Positions 1 through 8,443 are shown, counted from the stretch's first letter. The stretch: 31,805 nt of DNA from Ignavibacteriales bacterium UBA1304 (GCA_002307295.1 DBTY01000006.1:1-31805); one strand, 5' to 3'. Numbers and translations: made by a program. The notes: generated by a model from the letters alone, not told the origin.

Positions 1-1
1 T

Positions 2-697
2 ACACATAACTTTTTACAGTCTCGTGTTGTAGCTGTATTTAGGCTTGCTATTGATCCGTTTCCTTTATTGCTTGCAGATGATGACATTTATAAACGTACA
101 GGCCAGTTAATGACAGAAGGATACAATGATGCATTTATCGAGAAATATATTGGGCAAGATAATATTCTTGCATATAAAAAGACAGAATTATATCAAGAAT
201 ATTATGCTAACATTATTAATAATGAAGAAATGCTTCCTGCTGTTATAGATGTTGTGAAAAATGATTTTATTGATAGAGATAAAATTGACGAGATATATTC
301 TCAGATCCATTTATTAGGGATTTATGAAAGATTTGCAGTTTTAATAATTGGTGTATCTGCTAAAATCACGAAAATTTATTATTATGGAGGGTGGAGCTGG
401 TATTTTACAAATATTAAGAGCAAAAGAAAAAGCTATAATTTTAATAGCGAGTCCTTGAGTAACATCAAGGATAAGGACTACAACATCCCTTATGAAGAAG
501 TTTTTCTATCTGGATTTAAGGCTTTTGAAGAGTTATTTTATGTCGAGCATAATGAAGTATTCAACTCAATTGAATTAAATCAAATAGAAACTACAATAGA
601 TAACTTAAATAATGTTATAAACAATTTCAATTATGAATTGAAAAAAATACTTGATGAAATTAAAAATAAAGTCCCTAACAATCCATATATGACATAA
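2..697 (+). CDS. Unrecognised protein, 5' end outside window
   Basis: The reading frame is open from base 2 to the TAA at 695-697, giving 231 visible residues. A TTG at 68 could be read as a start, but the frame continues upstream without a stop and those residues (THNFLQSRVVAVFRLAIDPF) look like real protein, so this is more likely the C-terminal part of a longer protein. No signal peptide or clear transmembrane segment is visible. The last ~50 residues are rich in N, I, E and L with heptad-like spacing (around IETTIDNLNNVINNFNYELK) and may form a coiled coil. The codons are very AT-rich. I do not recognise the family and assign no function. Confidence 0.7.
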   Translation, partial: THNFLQSRVVAVFRLAIDPFPLLLADDDIYKRTGQLMTEGYNDAFIEKYIGQDNILAYKKTELYQEYYANIINNEEMLPAVIDVVKNDFIDRDKIDEIYSQIHLLGIYERFAVLIIGVSAKITKIYYYGGWSWYFTNIKSKRKSYNFNSESLSNIKDKDYNIPYEEVFLSGFKAFEELFYVEHNEVFNSIELNQIETTIDNLNNVINNFNYELKKILDEIKNKVPNNPYMT

Positions 698-700
698 CTT

Positions 701-728
701 TCCCGGGCGGTTACAGTTGTTACCGGGA
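701..728 (+). other. Small inverted repeat after the first gene
   Basis: TCCCGG (701-706) and CCGGGA (723-728) can pair across a 16-base loop just after the stop codon. There is no T-run behind it, so it is a weak candidate for a 3' end structure rather than a convincing intrinsic terminator. Confidence 0.3.
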
Positions 729-815
729 CAGGATATGATACGTTCATAATCTCATTTAATAAAACTGTACGCTTAATTAATTTTTTGGACTAATCTTGTT
801 TCCAACTTTGCCTTT

Positions 816-1220
816 TCATGGAAGCGTCCGTGACGACTCTGAATGTTTTATCAAAGGCATATACTTTTCAAGGTTATCAAAAATAACCCATAACTCAATA
901 ACAACTAAAATAACTGCCATAGGCAAACCCTGTGGCGCGGCAAAAATATTAGTTAACAAAATACCGGTAAGTACTGGTAAAATTATTAAAGCGCCAAGAG
1001 CCCTAAAGCGTGGTATAATAAAAAGTACTCCGCCAATTATTTCTACAACTGCAACAAGCGGCAATAACCAGCCTATATCAAGCATAGCATTGTTCAGTTT
1101 TGCAATTTTTTCGGGAAGGTCTGGCGGCACAGGTATATATTTAAATATCTTATTTAATCCGGCATTGATAAACATAAGACCAAAAAGTAAATAAACCACA
1201 AAAAGAATTTTCTGTTTCAT
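816..1220 (-). CDS. DoxX-like small membrane protein
   Basis: A 134-residue protein with about four hydrophobic segments. The first (KILFVVYLLFGLMFINAGLN) ends in the F.NAG.NKIF pattern typical of DoxX-like proteins, followed by PEKIAKLNNAML, then LLPLVAVVEIIGGVLFIIP, the middle helix ALGALIILPVLTGILLTNIF and a last helix MAVILVVIELWVIF. DoxX-family proteins sit in the inner membrane and are linked to redox or thiol stress, but the biochemical role is usually unclear. The start at 1220 was chosen over an in-frame upstream ATG at 1328 because it is preceded by GAAGGA at good spacing and begins directly at the first helix. It lies 181 bases downstream of the chagasin-like lipoprotein on the same strand and might be co-transcribed. 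Confidence 0.8.
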   Translation of the reverse strand: MKQKILFVVYLLFGLMFINAGLNKIFKYIPVPPDLPEKIAKLNNAMLDIGWLLPLVAVVEIIGGVLFIIPRFRALGALIILPVLTGILLTNIFAAPQGLPMAVILVVIELWVIFDNLEKYMPLIKHSESSRTLP

Positions 1221-1401
1221 TTTTCCTTCACTCCATATTGTTTTTCTATCTAAACATTTATGCAGAGAAAAAAGTTTTACAATGCGCTGGAAAAATAAAA
1301 CTATGCCGCGCTCAAAACCGGAAAACAATTTAATGAGACAAAAGAATATGTTAGAAATTAATTTTAATTGTTTCTATTCCATGGCTAAAGCTATTAAATT
1401 C

Positions 1402-1851
1402 TTATCTGACATAAACGGTAAACTGCAGCGTGTCAATCGGCGGATCATTTTTAAGCCATTCCTGCCGTTCGGTTAATAAAACAGTAGATTGTCCCTTCTT
1501 TAACGATCGGAAATAAAATATTTCAGTTGCCGGGCCGCCAAAAACAATAGCGGAACTTTTTTTTGCTTTATATCCGACGCTGTCTAATATTAAACTTTTA
1601 TTATTAGATATTTCATAATCCCACTGACAACCTGCGTCTAAGGCGCTTTCTAACTCCAATGTAATTCTTTGATTTGGAATAACGGTTATGGTTTGTCCAT
1701 TGATAGAAGAGTTAAATGACGGCTCTACAGGCATGGAGTCTGAACAGCCTGACATGTAAATTAACGCCGCTATCAGCGTTAAATAATAATTATGCGTAAT
1801 ATAATTTCTTATATCAAATTTGCGTAAAGACTTAAAAATATTTTTTCCCAT
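1402..1851 (-). CDS. Lipoprotein with chagasin-like (inhibitor I42) domain
   Basis: 149 residues. The N-terminal hydrophobic stretch YLTLIAALIYMSGC ends in a lipobox-like M-S-G-C followed by SDS, so it is probably an outer-membrane or periplasmic lipoprotein. The mature part matches the chagasin/I42 pattern of cysteine-protease inhibitors: an early ITLELES strand, a GGPATEIFYFRSLKKGQSTV segment equivalent to the GxPGT loop and following strand, and RQEW near the end equivalent to the RPW loop. The usual NPTTGY loop is replaced by LDAGCQWDY. Family members block C1 papain-like proteases; the target here is unknown. The start has GGAG about 7 bases upstream. Its promoter region carries an element repeated upstream of the TPR lipoprotein at 9685. 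Confidence 0.75.
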   Translation of the reverse strand: MGKNIFKSLRKFDIRNYITHNYYLTLIAALIYMSGCSDSMPVEPSFNSSINGQTITVIPNQRITLELESALDAGCQWDYEISNNKSLILDSVGYKAKKSSAIVFGGPATEIFYFRSLKKGQSTVLLTERQEWLKNDPPIDTLQFTVYVR

Positions 1852-1865
1852 GAACTTTCTCCGCC

Positions 1866-1970
1866 TATTTTTTTCCTGCGCCCCTCAGCGTAATTTGTAG
1901 TATCTTTTGAGAGGTTGTAAAACATCCTTTATTAACATAAAGCATATGGCTGATTTTGTCAATAATTAAT
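1866..1970 (-). promoter_or_regulatory. Promoter and leader element, copy 1
   Basis: On the minus strand there is a -35 TTGACA (1962-1957), a 17-base spacer and a -10 TATGTT (1939-1934), followed by a leader with CCTCTC and GAGGGG that can pair (one G.U) across a 22-base loop. The same -35, spacer length, GATGTTTTA start and CCTCTC/GAGGGG arms occur at 9808-9912 upstream of another lipoprotein gene. The preceding bases ATTAATTATTGACAAA are identical in both copies. Confidence 0.6.
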
Positions 1971-2121
1971 TTTCAGGAGAGTTTTTAGCTAAAAGGGAAG
2001 AGCTCAATAAAAAAAAACGGTTAAAAGTAATTAAAAGTCTGGTCGCTTCTTTTTATTATTGCTTTGATAAATAGAGGTCAAGCTGTTATTTTGTCGTTTG
2101 GGATTTTTTTTGCTAAAGATT

Positions 2122-2150
2122 TTTAGATTAAATATTAATTTGCCTATACT
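2122..2150 (+). promoter_or_regulatory. Sigma-70-like promoter of the PPTase gene
   Basis: TTTAGA (2122-2127), a 17-base spacer and TATACT (2145-2150, 5 of 6 consensus bases). The predicted transcript start near 2157 leaves only about 12 bases before the ATG at 2169, and no Shine-Dalgarno sequence is visible there. Confidence 0.5.
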
Positions 2151-2168
2151 AAAATATACAAGCTTTAA

Positions 2169-2864
2169 ATGCAAAATTACATTGAACCCGTAGTCCTAAT
2201 TTATAAGATAGACTTTGCAATTCCGGAAAATATTTACTTGTCGTTCCTGAATAAAATAAGAGACGATAAACGGGAAAAAATAAAAAGATTTAAATTCCGC
2301 CAAGATGCATTAAGAAGTTTGTCGGGCGAAGCGCTTCTTAGATATGCTTTGCAGAAATATTACGATGTGGAATATAAAAAAGAAATTATTGAAGAAAATG
2401 AGTTTGGCAAACCATATTTGATTAATAAACAGATTTCTTTTAATATATCTCATTCAGGAAATTGGTCTGCTCTTGTCTGCTTTGAAAATGATGCAGGTAT
2501 AGATATTGAAAAGTTAGAAGAGCCGCCTTATGAAATAATGAAAAAGACTTTTACCCAAAAAGAAATAGAACAAATTGAAAATAAAGATCAGCAAGTTAAA
2601 GAACGGCAATTTTATAAAATATGGACGCTTAAAGAAAGTTATATAAAAATGATAGGGCAGGGATTATCTTTGCCTTTGGATTCTTTCTCAATTGATATAA
2701 CAGATAAGAACAAAATAACCGTGGATGATAGCAATCGTCAGTCAACCGATGTGCAGTTAAAATTATTCAGTCCGGATGCAGAGCATATAGCTGCTGTTTG
2801 CTTGCGTAATTATGATAAAAAAATATCTCCAGAGTTTGTTAATCTAAACGATTTGTTATTTTAA
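2169..2864 (+). CDS. Sfp-type 4'-phosphopantetheinyl transferase
   Basis: 231 residues, the normal size of Sfp-type enzymes, which move the 4'-phosphopantetheine arm from coenzyme A onto a serine of acyl, peptidyl or aryl carrier proteins. Visible family motifs are FRQDALRSLSGEALLRY (~43-59), FGKPYL (79-84), FNISHSG (91-97), the metal-binding GIDIE (110-114, D112 and E114) and KIWTLKESYIKMIGQGL (150-166, with catalytic E156). All key residues are present. No carrier protein, polyketide or peptide synthase is next to it, so it may serve the fatty acid carrier protein or a distant cluster. The start ATG at 2169 fits the family N-terminus; the ribosome site is weak and the leader is very short. 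Confidence 0.9.
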   Translation: MQNYIEPVVLIYKIDFAIPENIYLSFLNKIRDDKREKIKRFKFRQDALRSLSGEALLRYALQKYYDVEYKKEIIEENEFGKPYLINKQISFNISHSGNWSALVCFENDAGIDIEKLEEPPYEIMKKTFTQKEIEQIENKDQQVKERQFYKIWTLKESYIKMIGQGLSLPLDSFSIDITDKNKITVDDSNRQSTDVQLKLFSPDAEHIAAVCLRNYDKKISPEFVNLNDLLF

Positions 2865-3198
2865 AAAGCAAGCGTCAGATTCTATTATGATATTGAAATC
2901 CCTTTTGCGGGCATTGCGTAAATGATTTTGGGTAAAAATGAGTTATATTATCAATTTTTAATATGGTTTTATTACAAGACTATGTTTATTCAATTTCACC
3001 GGTTTCCCTCTTGAGCTTTTATGCTATTTTTGCGCTTATCTGTCGTAATTGTAATTAATAATTCGCTTATGGCGCGGCTAGTTTATTGAGCAGAGATGTT
3101 TGAGGATTAATAATTTTATGAATCATCGCTTTTGCTACTTGACGAAGAACAGGTTATTTTGCACTAAGTTATTTTTTATTTTTAAGAAAGCGCGCATT
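2865..3198. other. Intergenic stretch without a recognised gene
   Basis: AT-rich gap of 334 bases between the PPTase gene and the AraC-type regulator. The AraC frame stays open back to a TTG at 3100 and an ATG at 3118, but the extra residues (MNHRFCYLTKNRLFCTK...) do not look like an AraC N-terminus. A GAGGA lies 12-13 bases before 3118. I see no convincing terminator or promoter. Confidence 0.5.
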
Positions 3199-4020
3199 AT
3201 GGAATTAATGAAAACCGAAAACCTGACATTTAGTTACTCTGATATATTTTTCACTTATCATTTTAATTATGACCGAAAATGTACAAAGATGGTAAAAGAG
3301 CATACGCTTGTGTATGTTTACTCCGGCGAACTATTAGTTGAAGAAGACGATAGAAGAACTGAAATTCACAAAGGGGAATGCGTGTTTTTGCGCAGGGATA
3401 ACCGCGTAAGCATGACCAAGCTGCCAAGGGGCGAGGAGAAATTTCAGGCTATTTTTATGATATTTAACCGTAATTTTTTGCGGGAGTTTTATCAGTCGAT
3501 TGATAAAAAACTTCTGCCTTTTGAAACAGAAAAGTTTGAGCCAAGCGTAATTAAACTCCCTCAAACGCCGGATATTACAAGCCTGTTTCAGTCCATGACT
3601 CCATATTTTGACGCTTCAAAAAAACCTTCAGATGAAATAATGAAACTAAAACAGAGAGAAGGCGTTTACTCCTTATTAAATATAGACGATAGATTCTATC
3701 CCGGCTTATTCGATTTTACAGAACCATGGAAGATTGATATACTTGATTTTTTGAATGAGAATTATCAGTACGATCTGACTATTGAGGAAATAGCCGGATT
3801 TACGGGACGGAGTCTGGCAACATTTAAAAGAGATTTCAAAAAAATAAGCGTTCTTTCTCCGCAAAAATGGCTGATAGAAAAAAGGCTTCATACCGCTTAT
3901 GATAAAATCTTTAAAGAGAAAAGGAAAGTATCTGACGTATATTTAGAAGTCGGATTTAAGAACTTATCTCATTTCTCATCGGCATTTAAAAAGCAATATG
4001 GTCATGCTCCAACAATGTAG
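3199..4020 (+). CDS. AraC-family transcriptional regulator
   Basis: 273 residues. The N-terminal ~150 residues form a cupin-like sensing part (HTLVYVYSGELLVEEDDRR, then the KGECVFLRRDNRVSMTKLP segment). The C-terminal ~95 residues are a classic AraC double helix-turn-helix: LTIEEIAGFTGRSLATFKRDF is the first, and the second is followed by the signature VGFKNLSHFSSAFKKQYGHAP. The start at 3199 (MELMKTENLTFSYS) was preferred to upstream in-frame starts because it matches the usual N-terminal layout; AAGAAAG lies ~9 bases before it. It sits upstream of four redox genes on the same strand and is the natural candidate for their regulator, much as YqhC controls yqhD and dkgA in E. coli. The ligand cannot be inferred. 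Confidence 0.88.
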   Translation: MELMKTENLTFSYSDIFFTYHFNYDRKCTKMVKEHTLVYVYSGELLVEEDDRRTEIHKGECVFLRRDNRVSMTKLPRGEEKFQAIFMIFNRNFLREFYQSIDKKLLPFETEKFEPSVIKLPQTPDITSLFQSMTPYFDASKKPSDEIMKLKQREGVYSLLNIDDRFYPGLFDFTEPWKIDILDFLNENYQYDLTIEEIAGFTGRSLATFKRDFKKISVLSPQKWLIEKRLHTAYDKIFKEKRKVSDVYLEVGFKNLSHFSSAFKKQYGHAPTM

Positions 4021-4048
4021 AAATTGAGCCTTACAGCAAAGCAAATTG

Positions 4049-4081
4049 AGCCGCAGGGAAAACCTTTCTTTGCGGCTTTTT
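4049..4081 (+). terminator. Intrinsic terminator of the AraC gene
   Basis: AGCCGCA (4049-4055) pairs with TGCGGCT (4071-4077) across a 15-base loop and runs into a T-rich tail. It separates the regulator transcript from the redox genes that start at 4313. Confidence 0.75.
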
Positions 4082-4312
4082 AGTTATTTTTATTTTGTCT
4101 TTTTAATGAACAAATCGTCAATAAAATAATTTTTAATATATATGGCGGTTTATTGATATAATGGTAAAGCTCAATTGATAATTAATTAGAGCGGACAAAA
4201 CGGACTTTGCCGTAAGCGATGTTGTTCAAAAAAAATTTTAAGCATATAAAGCCTTCAAAAAAAATAAATACAAATTTGATTGTCTAAGAAAAAAATGATT
4301 GGGAAATTTATT

Positions 4313-5428
4313 ATGAAAAAGCTTGGTTTCGGTTTGATGCGATTGCCTCTGAAAGATCCGAATAATCTATCAAGCGTAGATATGAACACATTATGTACGA
4401 TGGTCGATACTTTTTTAGACAGAGGCTTTACTTATTTTGATACTGCTTATATGTATCATATGGGCGAAAGCGAAGCGGCGCTTAGGGAAGCTTTGGTTAA
4501 ACGTCATACGCGAAGCAGTTTTACTGTGGCTACAAAACTGCCTACTATGTTCTTAAAAACTAAAGAAGACCAAATAAGGATTTTTGACGAGCAAATAAAT
4601 AAATGCGGAGTGGAGTATTTTGATTATTATCTCCTCCATAATCTGGGAATAGAGAATTACGAGACCGCTAAAAGGCTCGATAGTTTTAAGTTTATTCAGG
4701 AAAAGAAAAACGAAGACAAAATTAAACAGATAGGTTTTTCGTTCCATGATAACGCTGATTTATTGGACAAAATATTAACCGAACATCCGGAAGCAGATTT
4801 TGTTCAGTTGCAAATAAATTATTTGGATTGGGATAACGAAAGTATACAATCAAGGAAATGTTATGAAGTCGCCAGGAAGCATAACAAACCTGTAATAGTG
4901 ATGGAACCCGTTAAAGGTGGGAACCTGGCAAAGGTTCCGAGGGAAGCGGAAAAACTATTTACAGAATATAATCCTGAAATGTCCATTCCTTCATGGGCTA
5001 TCCGTTTTGCGGCGAGCCTTGACGGGGTCTTTATGGTGTTAAGCGGAATGTCTAATGTGGAACAAATGTTGGATAATTTAGGATACATGCAGGATTTTAA
5101 ACCGTTTGTAAAAGACGAATCCGATATAGTAAAAAAGGCTGTTGATATTATTAACGAATCAATTGCCGTTCAGTGTACAGCATGCAGGTACTGCGTAGAC
5201 GGGTGCCCGCAGAACATTGCGATACCTAATTATTTTGCTTTATATAACACTGAAAAACAATTTGCCAAAACAGAATTTTCAATTCAGAAAGTATATTATA
5301 ATAATTATATAAAGACATACGGAAAAGCTTCGGATTGCATTGAATGCGGGCAGTGCGAAGACAGCTGTCCCCAGCATTTAGAGATTTCGAAATATTTAAA
5401 AGACGTAGCCGAAGCATTTGAAAGTTAG
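4313..5428 (+). CDS. Aldo/keto reductase with C-terminal 2x[4Fe-4S] domain
   Basis: 371 residues. The N-terminal ~270 residues are an aldo/keto reductase barrel with the tetrad readable as D43 and Y48 (YFDTAYMYH), K75 (ATKLP) and H109 (DYYLLHN). The C-terminal ~80 residues carry two ferredoxin-type motifs, CTACRYCVDGCP and CIECGQCEDSCP, each C-x2-C-x2-C-x3-CP, so two [4Fe-4S] clusters are expected. This fusion is common in anaerobes and suggests electrons may reach the barrel, or leave it, via iron-sulfur clusters as well as a nicotinamide cofactor. The ATG at 4313 was chosen because MKKLGFGLMRLPL is the usual family N-terminus; earlier starts at 4280 (TTG) and 4295 add only a short basic tail. 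It is first of the redox genes, 72 bases before the flavoprotein gene. The substrate is unknown, probably an aldehyde or ketone. Confidence 0.9.
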   Translation: MKKLGFGLMRLPLKDPNNLSSVDMNTLCTMVDTFLDRGFTYFDTAYMYHMGESEAALREALVKRHTRSSFTVATKLPTMFLKTKEDQIRIFDEQINKCGVEYFDYYLLHNLGIENYETAKRLDSFKFIQEKKNEDKIKQIGFSFHDNADLLDKILTEHPEADFVQLQINYLDWDNESIQSRKCYEVARKHNKPVIVMEPVKGGNLAKVPREAEKLFTEYNPEMSIPSWAIRFAASLDGVFMVLSGMSNVEQMLDNLGYMQDFKPFVKDESDIVKKAVDIINESIAVQCTACRYCVDGCPQNIAIPNYFALYNTEKQFAKTEFSIQKVYYNNYIKTYGKASDCIECGQCEDSCPQHLEISKYLKDVAEAFES

Positions 5429-5500
5429 CCTCGGTTGAAAATTATTTTTATTGCCAGTAATACGAAAATATATTTGCAGAATATTATTTAGGAAAGAAAT

Positions 5501-6133
5501 ATGAAAGTTTTATTAGTTAACGGAAGTCCTGACGAAAAGGGATGCGTTTATACGGCCTTGGATGAAGTAGCCAAAACGCTTAACGAAGAAGGAATTGAAA
5601 CGAAAATATTTTATATAGGTAAAAAAGCAATATCGGGATGTATCGGGTGCAGAAAATGCCGCGCAACGGGGCGTTGCGGAATTCCCGGTACGGTAAATGA
5701 ATTTCTTAATATAGCAGGAGACTATGACGGATTTATATTCGGTTCGCCAGTGCATTACGCAGCTGCAGGAGGCGCAATCACGTCGTTTTTAGACCGCGCA
5801 TTTTTTGCCAGCGTCACAGATGCGGGGAAACCATTTTACTTAAAACCAGCCGCGGCTGTAGTTTCTGCCAGAAGAGCTGGGACTACGTCGGCGTTTGATC
5901 AGCTTAATAAATACTTTACTATTTCCGAAATGCCTGTTATATCGTCGCAATACTGGAATATGGTTCATGGCAATACTCCGGACGAAGTAAAACAGGACTT
6001 AGAAGGGTTGCAGATAATGCGAGTTTTGGGAAGAAATATGGCATGGTTCTTAAAATGCAAAGAAGCCGGCGTTAAAGTGGGAGTGGAATTTCCAAAACAG
6101 GAAACGCGCGTTCAAACTAATTTTATTAGTTAA
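5501..6133 (+). CDS. NAD(P)H-dependent FMN reductase-type flavoprotein
   Basis: 210 residues with a flavodoxin-like fold. The N-terminus MKVLLVNGSPDEKGCVYTAL is the FMN phosphate-binding loop, and GFIFGSPVHYAAAGGAITSFLDR is the second flavin contact region. Between them lies a compact cysteine motif C47-x2-C50-x2-C53-x5-C59 (SGCIGCRKCRATGRC), like that of iron-sulfur flavoproteins (Isf), which hold a [4Fe-4S] cluster. It could be an Isf-like electron carrier or a plain NADPH:FMN reductase-family protein. AGGAAAGAA lies just before the ATG. It sits between two aldo/keto reductase genes and may pass electrons to the iron-sulfur AKR encoded upstream, which is inference from position only. Confidence 0.85.
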   Translation: MKVLLVNGSPDEKGCVYTALDEVAKTLNEEGIETKIFYIGKKAISGCIGCRKCRATGRCGIPGTVNEFLNIAGDYDGFIFGSPVHYAAAGGAITSFLDRAFFASVTDAGKPFYLKPAAAVVSARRAGTTSAFDQLNKYFTISEMPVISSQYWNMVHGNTPDEVKQDLEGLQIMRVLGRNMAWFLKCKEAGVKVGVEFPKQETRVQTNFIS

Positions 6134-6232
6134 AACATTTTCAATACTGAACGGTAAAAATAGTTTGCGGAATTTTTAGAGACGAATAGCAAAGATGAAA
6201 GGGATTAAAAATATCAATAAAGGAGGTATTTT

Positions 6233-7234
6233 ATGAAGTATAAAGAATTAGCAAAGACAGGAGAAAAACTATCGGCAATTGGGCTTGGATGTATGGGAAT
6301 GAGCGCCGCTTATGGTAAAGCGGACGATACCGAAAGCGTTGCAACATTAGAGTATGCGTTAGATATTGGGATAAACTTCTGGGATACGGCAGACGTCTAT
6401 GGCAATGGCGTTAATGAAGAATTAATTTCAAAAGCGCTTGTTCCAAACCGGAACAAGATTTTTATTGCTACAAAATTTGGATTTCGCGTAAGAGGAGGCG
6501 ATGGCGACGTATTTGTAGGCGGAGAAACTTATGTTGACGCTTCGCCAGCATGGATGAAGCAGGCTGTTGAGTTAAGTCTTAAACGCTTGAAAGTAGACGT
6601 AATTGATCTTTATTACGCTCATCGTGTAGACCCAAATGTTCCAGTGGAAGAAACAGTGGGAGCTATGGCTGAATTAGTAAAGGAAGGGAAGATTCGTTAT
6701 TTAGGTTTGAGCGAATGCACTCCGGAAGATTTGAAGAAGGCAAATGCAACGCATCCAATTTCAGCAGTACAAAGCGAATATTCTATACTTACAAGAAGCG
6801 TAGAAGAAGCAATATTGCCGCTAACAAAAGAGTTGGGTATAACATTCGTTCCGTTTGCTCCGCTAAGCCGAGGACTGATTACAAATAAATTAGATGTAAG
6901 TTCGCTTGCCTCTAACGACTTCCGCGCAAATTTACCAAGGTACCAGGGGGAGTATTTAGAGAATAACCAGAAACTCTCCGCCTCATTCGCAGAATTAGCC
7001 GAAGCTAAAAAATGTACGCCTGCGCAGTTAGCAATTGCATGGGTAATAGCGCAGAGCGATAACATTATTCCAATCCCAGGAACAAAACGCAGAAAGTATT
7101 TAGAAGAAAATGCGGGCGCGGCAGACGTAGAACTAACGGCAAAAGATTTGGAAACTATAGAAGCGATTATTAAGAAATATCCAAACATTGGGCCGCGTTA
7201 CAGCGCGCGCGAAAACAAGCATCTAAAAAAATAA
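6233..7234 (+). CDS. Aldo/keto reductase
   Basis: 333 residues, a full-length single-domain aldo/keto reductase beginning MKYKELAKTGEKLSAIGLGCMGMS, a start typical of the AKR13/YakC-like branch. The catalytic tetrad is D51 and Y56 (FWDTADVYG), K81 (IATKFGF) and H130 (YYAHRVDP). The NADPH-binding end is visible as IPIPGTKRRKYLEENAGA. It should reduce aldehydes or ketones in the cytoplasm using NADPH. It has the strongest ribosome site in the window (AAAGGAGGT), suggesting high expression. It follows the flavoprotein gene by 99 bases and precedes the alcohol dehydrogenase by 42 bases, consistent with one operon. Confidence 0.92.
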   Translation: MKYKELAKTGEKLSAIGLGCMGMSAAYGKADDTESVATLEYALDIGINFWDTADVYGNGVNEELISKALVPNRNKIFIATKFGFRVRGGDGDVFVGGETYVDASPAWMKQAVELSLKRLKVDVIDLYYAHRVDPNVPVEETVGAMAELVKEGKIRYLGLSECTPEDLKKANATHPISAVQSEYSILTRSVEEAILPLTKELGITFVPFAPLSRGLITNKLDVSSLASNDFRANLPRYQGEYLENNQKLSASFAELAEAKKCTPAQLAIAWVIAQSDNIIPIPGTKRRKYLEENAGAADVELTAKDLETIEAIIKKYPNIGPRYSARENKHLKK

Positions 7235-7276
7235 AATAATTAGACAAAATATCATTATGTATTAAAAGGAGCTTTT

Positions 7277-8443
7277 ATGTTCAACTTTGATTTTTATAAT
7301 CCGACCCGTATATTTTTTGGAAAAGACAGGTATGACGTTATTGATAAAAATATCCCATCTGACGCTAAAGTATTAATTACTTATGGAGGCGGCAGCGCAA
7401 AAAAGAGCGGTTTAATAGATAAAGTAAAAGCGGCGCTTGGCTCGCGAAAAGTATATGAATTTGGCGGCATAGAACCGAATCCGCATTACGAAACTTTATT
7501 AAAGACCGCTGAAATTGTACGCAACGAAAATATTGATTTTATATTAGCCGTAGGCGGAGGCTCTGTAATTGACGGCACAAAATTTATTTCGCTTGCTACA
7601 TATTATAACGGCGACGCGACCGATTTACTAAAATTTGGCTTTGCGCCAATTACTTCTGAAGTAGTGAAAAAAGTTGTCCCTTTCGGCGCTGTTTTAACAT
7701 TGCCGGCTACCGGTTCTGAAATGAATAACGGCGCTGTGATCAGCTATAACCACGGAAAGTTTCCGGTAATGAGCGCGTTAGCATTTCCAAAATTTTCAAT
7801 ATTGGATCCAACTATTACATTTACGCTGCCTAAAATTCAGGTTGCAAATGGAGTAGTAGACGCCTTTGTGCACACGACAGAGCAATACATTACATTTCCG
7901 GTAGACGCTAAAATACAGGATCGTATTGCAGAAGGCATTTTGCAAACGTTGGTTGAAATTGGACCAACAACGGTTGCCGAGCCGGAAAATTATGACGCGC
8001 GCGCAAATTTAGTATGGAGCGCTACTATGGCTTTGAACGGTATAATTGGAGCTGGCGTTCCGCAGGATTGGGCGACGCATATGATAGGGCACGAGCTTAC
8101 TGCATTGTTAGGCATAGACCACGGTCAAACATTAGCCATTATATTGCCAGCTTTGCTTGAAGTAAGACGCGAACAAAAAAGAGCAAAACTTCTTCAATAT
8201 GCTGAACGAGTATGGCATATTACTAATGGCAGCGAAGATGAGAAGATAGATTTGGCAATTAAGAAAACAAGGGAATTTTTTGAGAGCCTTGGCATAAAAA
8301 CGCATCTATCTGAATATGGCGTTGAAGCTGATAAGATACAGGTTATTGTAGAGCAGCTAAAGGCTCATGGAATGACTGCGCTTTCAGAAACACAGGATAT
8401 CACTTTGGACGTCAGCAAAAAGATTCTTGAAAAAGCATTTTAA
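7277..8443 (+). CDS. YqhD-like metal-dependent alcohol/aldehyde reductase
   Basis: 388 residues, normal length for group III iron-containing alcohol dehydrogenases (YqhD, butanol dehydrogenase). The NADPH site is shown by GGGSVIDGTK (93-102). The metal ligands align as D195 and H199 (VVDAFVHTTEQY), H268 (WATHMIGHEL) and H282 (GIDHGQTLAI), in the same spacing as YqhD. DWATHMIGHELTALLGIDHGQ is very close to the YqhD segment. It likely reduces short or toxic aldehydes to alcohols with NADPH. The AAAAGGAG ribosome site is clear. It is the last gene of the redox operon, followed by a strong terminator. The gene symbol is left empty because orthology to yqhD itself is not shown. Confidence 0.92.
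   Translation: MFNFDFYNPTRIFFGKDRYDVIDKNIPSDAKVLITYGGGSAKKSGLIDKVKAALGSRKVYEFGGIEPNPHYETLLKTAEIVRNENIDFILAVGGGSVIDGTKFISLATYYNGDATDLLKFGFAPITSEVVKKVVPFGAVLTLPATGSEMNNGAVISYNHGKFPVMSALAFPKFSILDPTITFTLPKIQVANGVVDAFVHTTEQYITFPVDAKIQDRIAEGILQTLVEIGPTTVAEPENYDARANLVWSATMALNGIIGAGVPQDWATHMIGHELTALLGIDHGQTLAIILPALLEVRREQKRAKLLQYAERVWHITNGSEDEKIDLAIKKTREFFESLGIKTHLSEYGVEADKIQVIVEQLKAHGMTALSETQDITLDVSKKILEKAF

Noticed and set aside
796..1194. Plus-strand 132-residue frame opposite the DoxX-like gene
   Set aside because: It is the antisense of a gene with clear family features and contains no motif.
1221..1328. Longer N-terminus for the DoxX-like protein
   Set aside because: No ribosome site at 1328, whereas 1220 has GAAGGA and starts directly before helix 1.
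3100..3198. Upstream TTG/ATG starts for the AraC regulator
   Set aside because: The extra residues do not resemble an AraC N-terminus and the ribosome site before 3118 is too far.
4021..4052. Direct repeat AAATTGAGCC (4021-4030 and 4043-4052) as AraC half-sites
   Set aside because: It lies between the araC stop and its terminator, so a role as operator for downstream genes is not supported.
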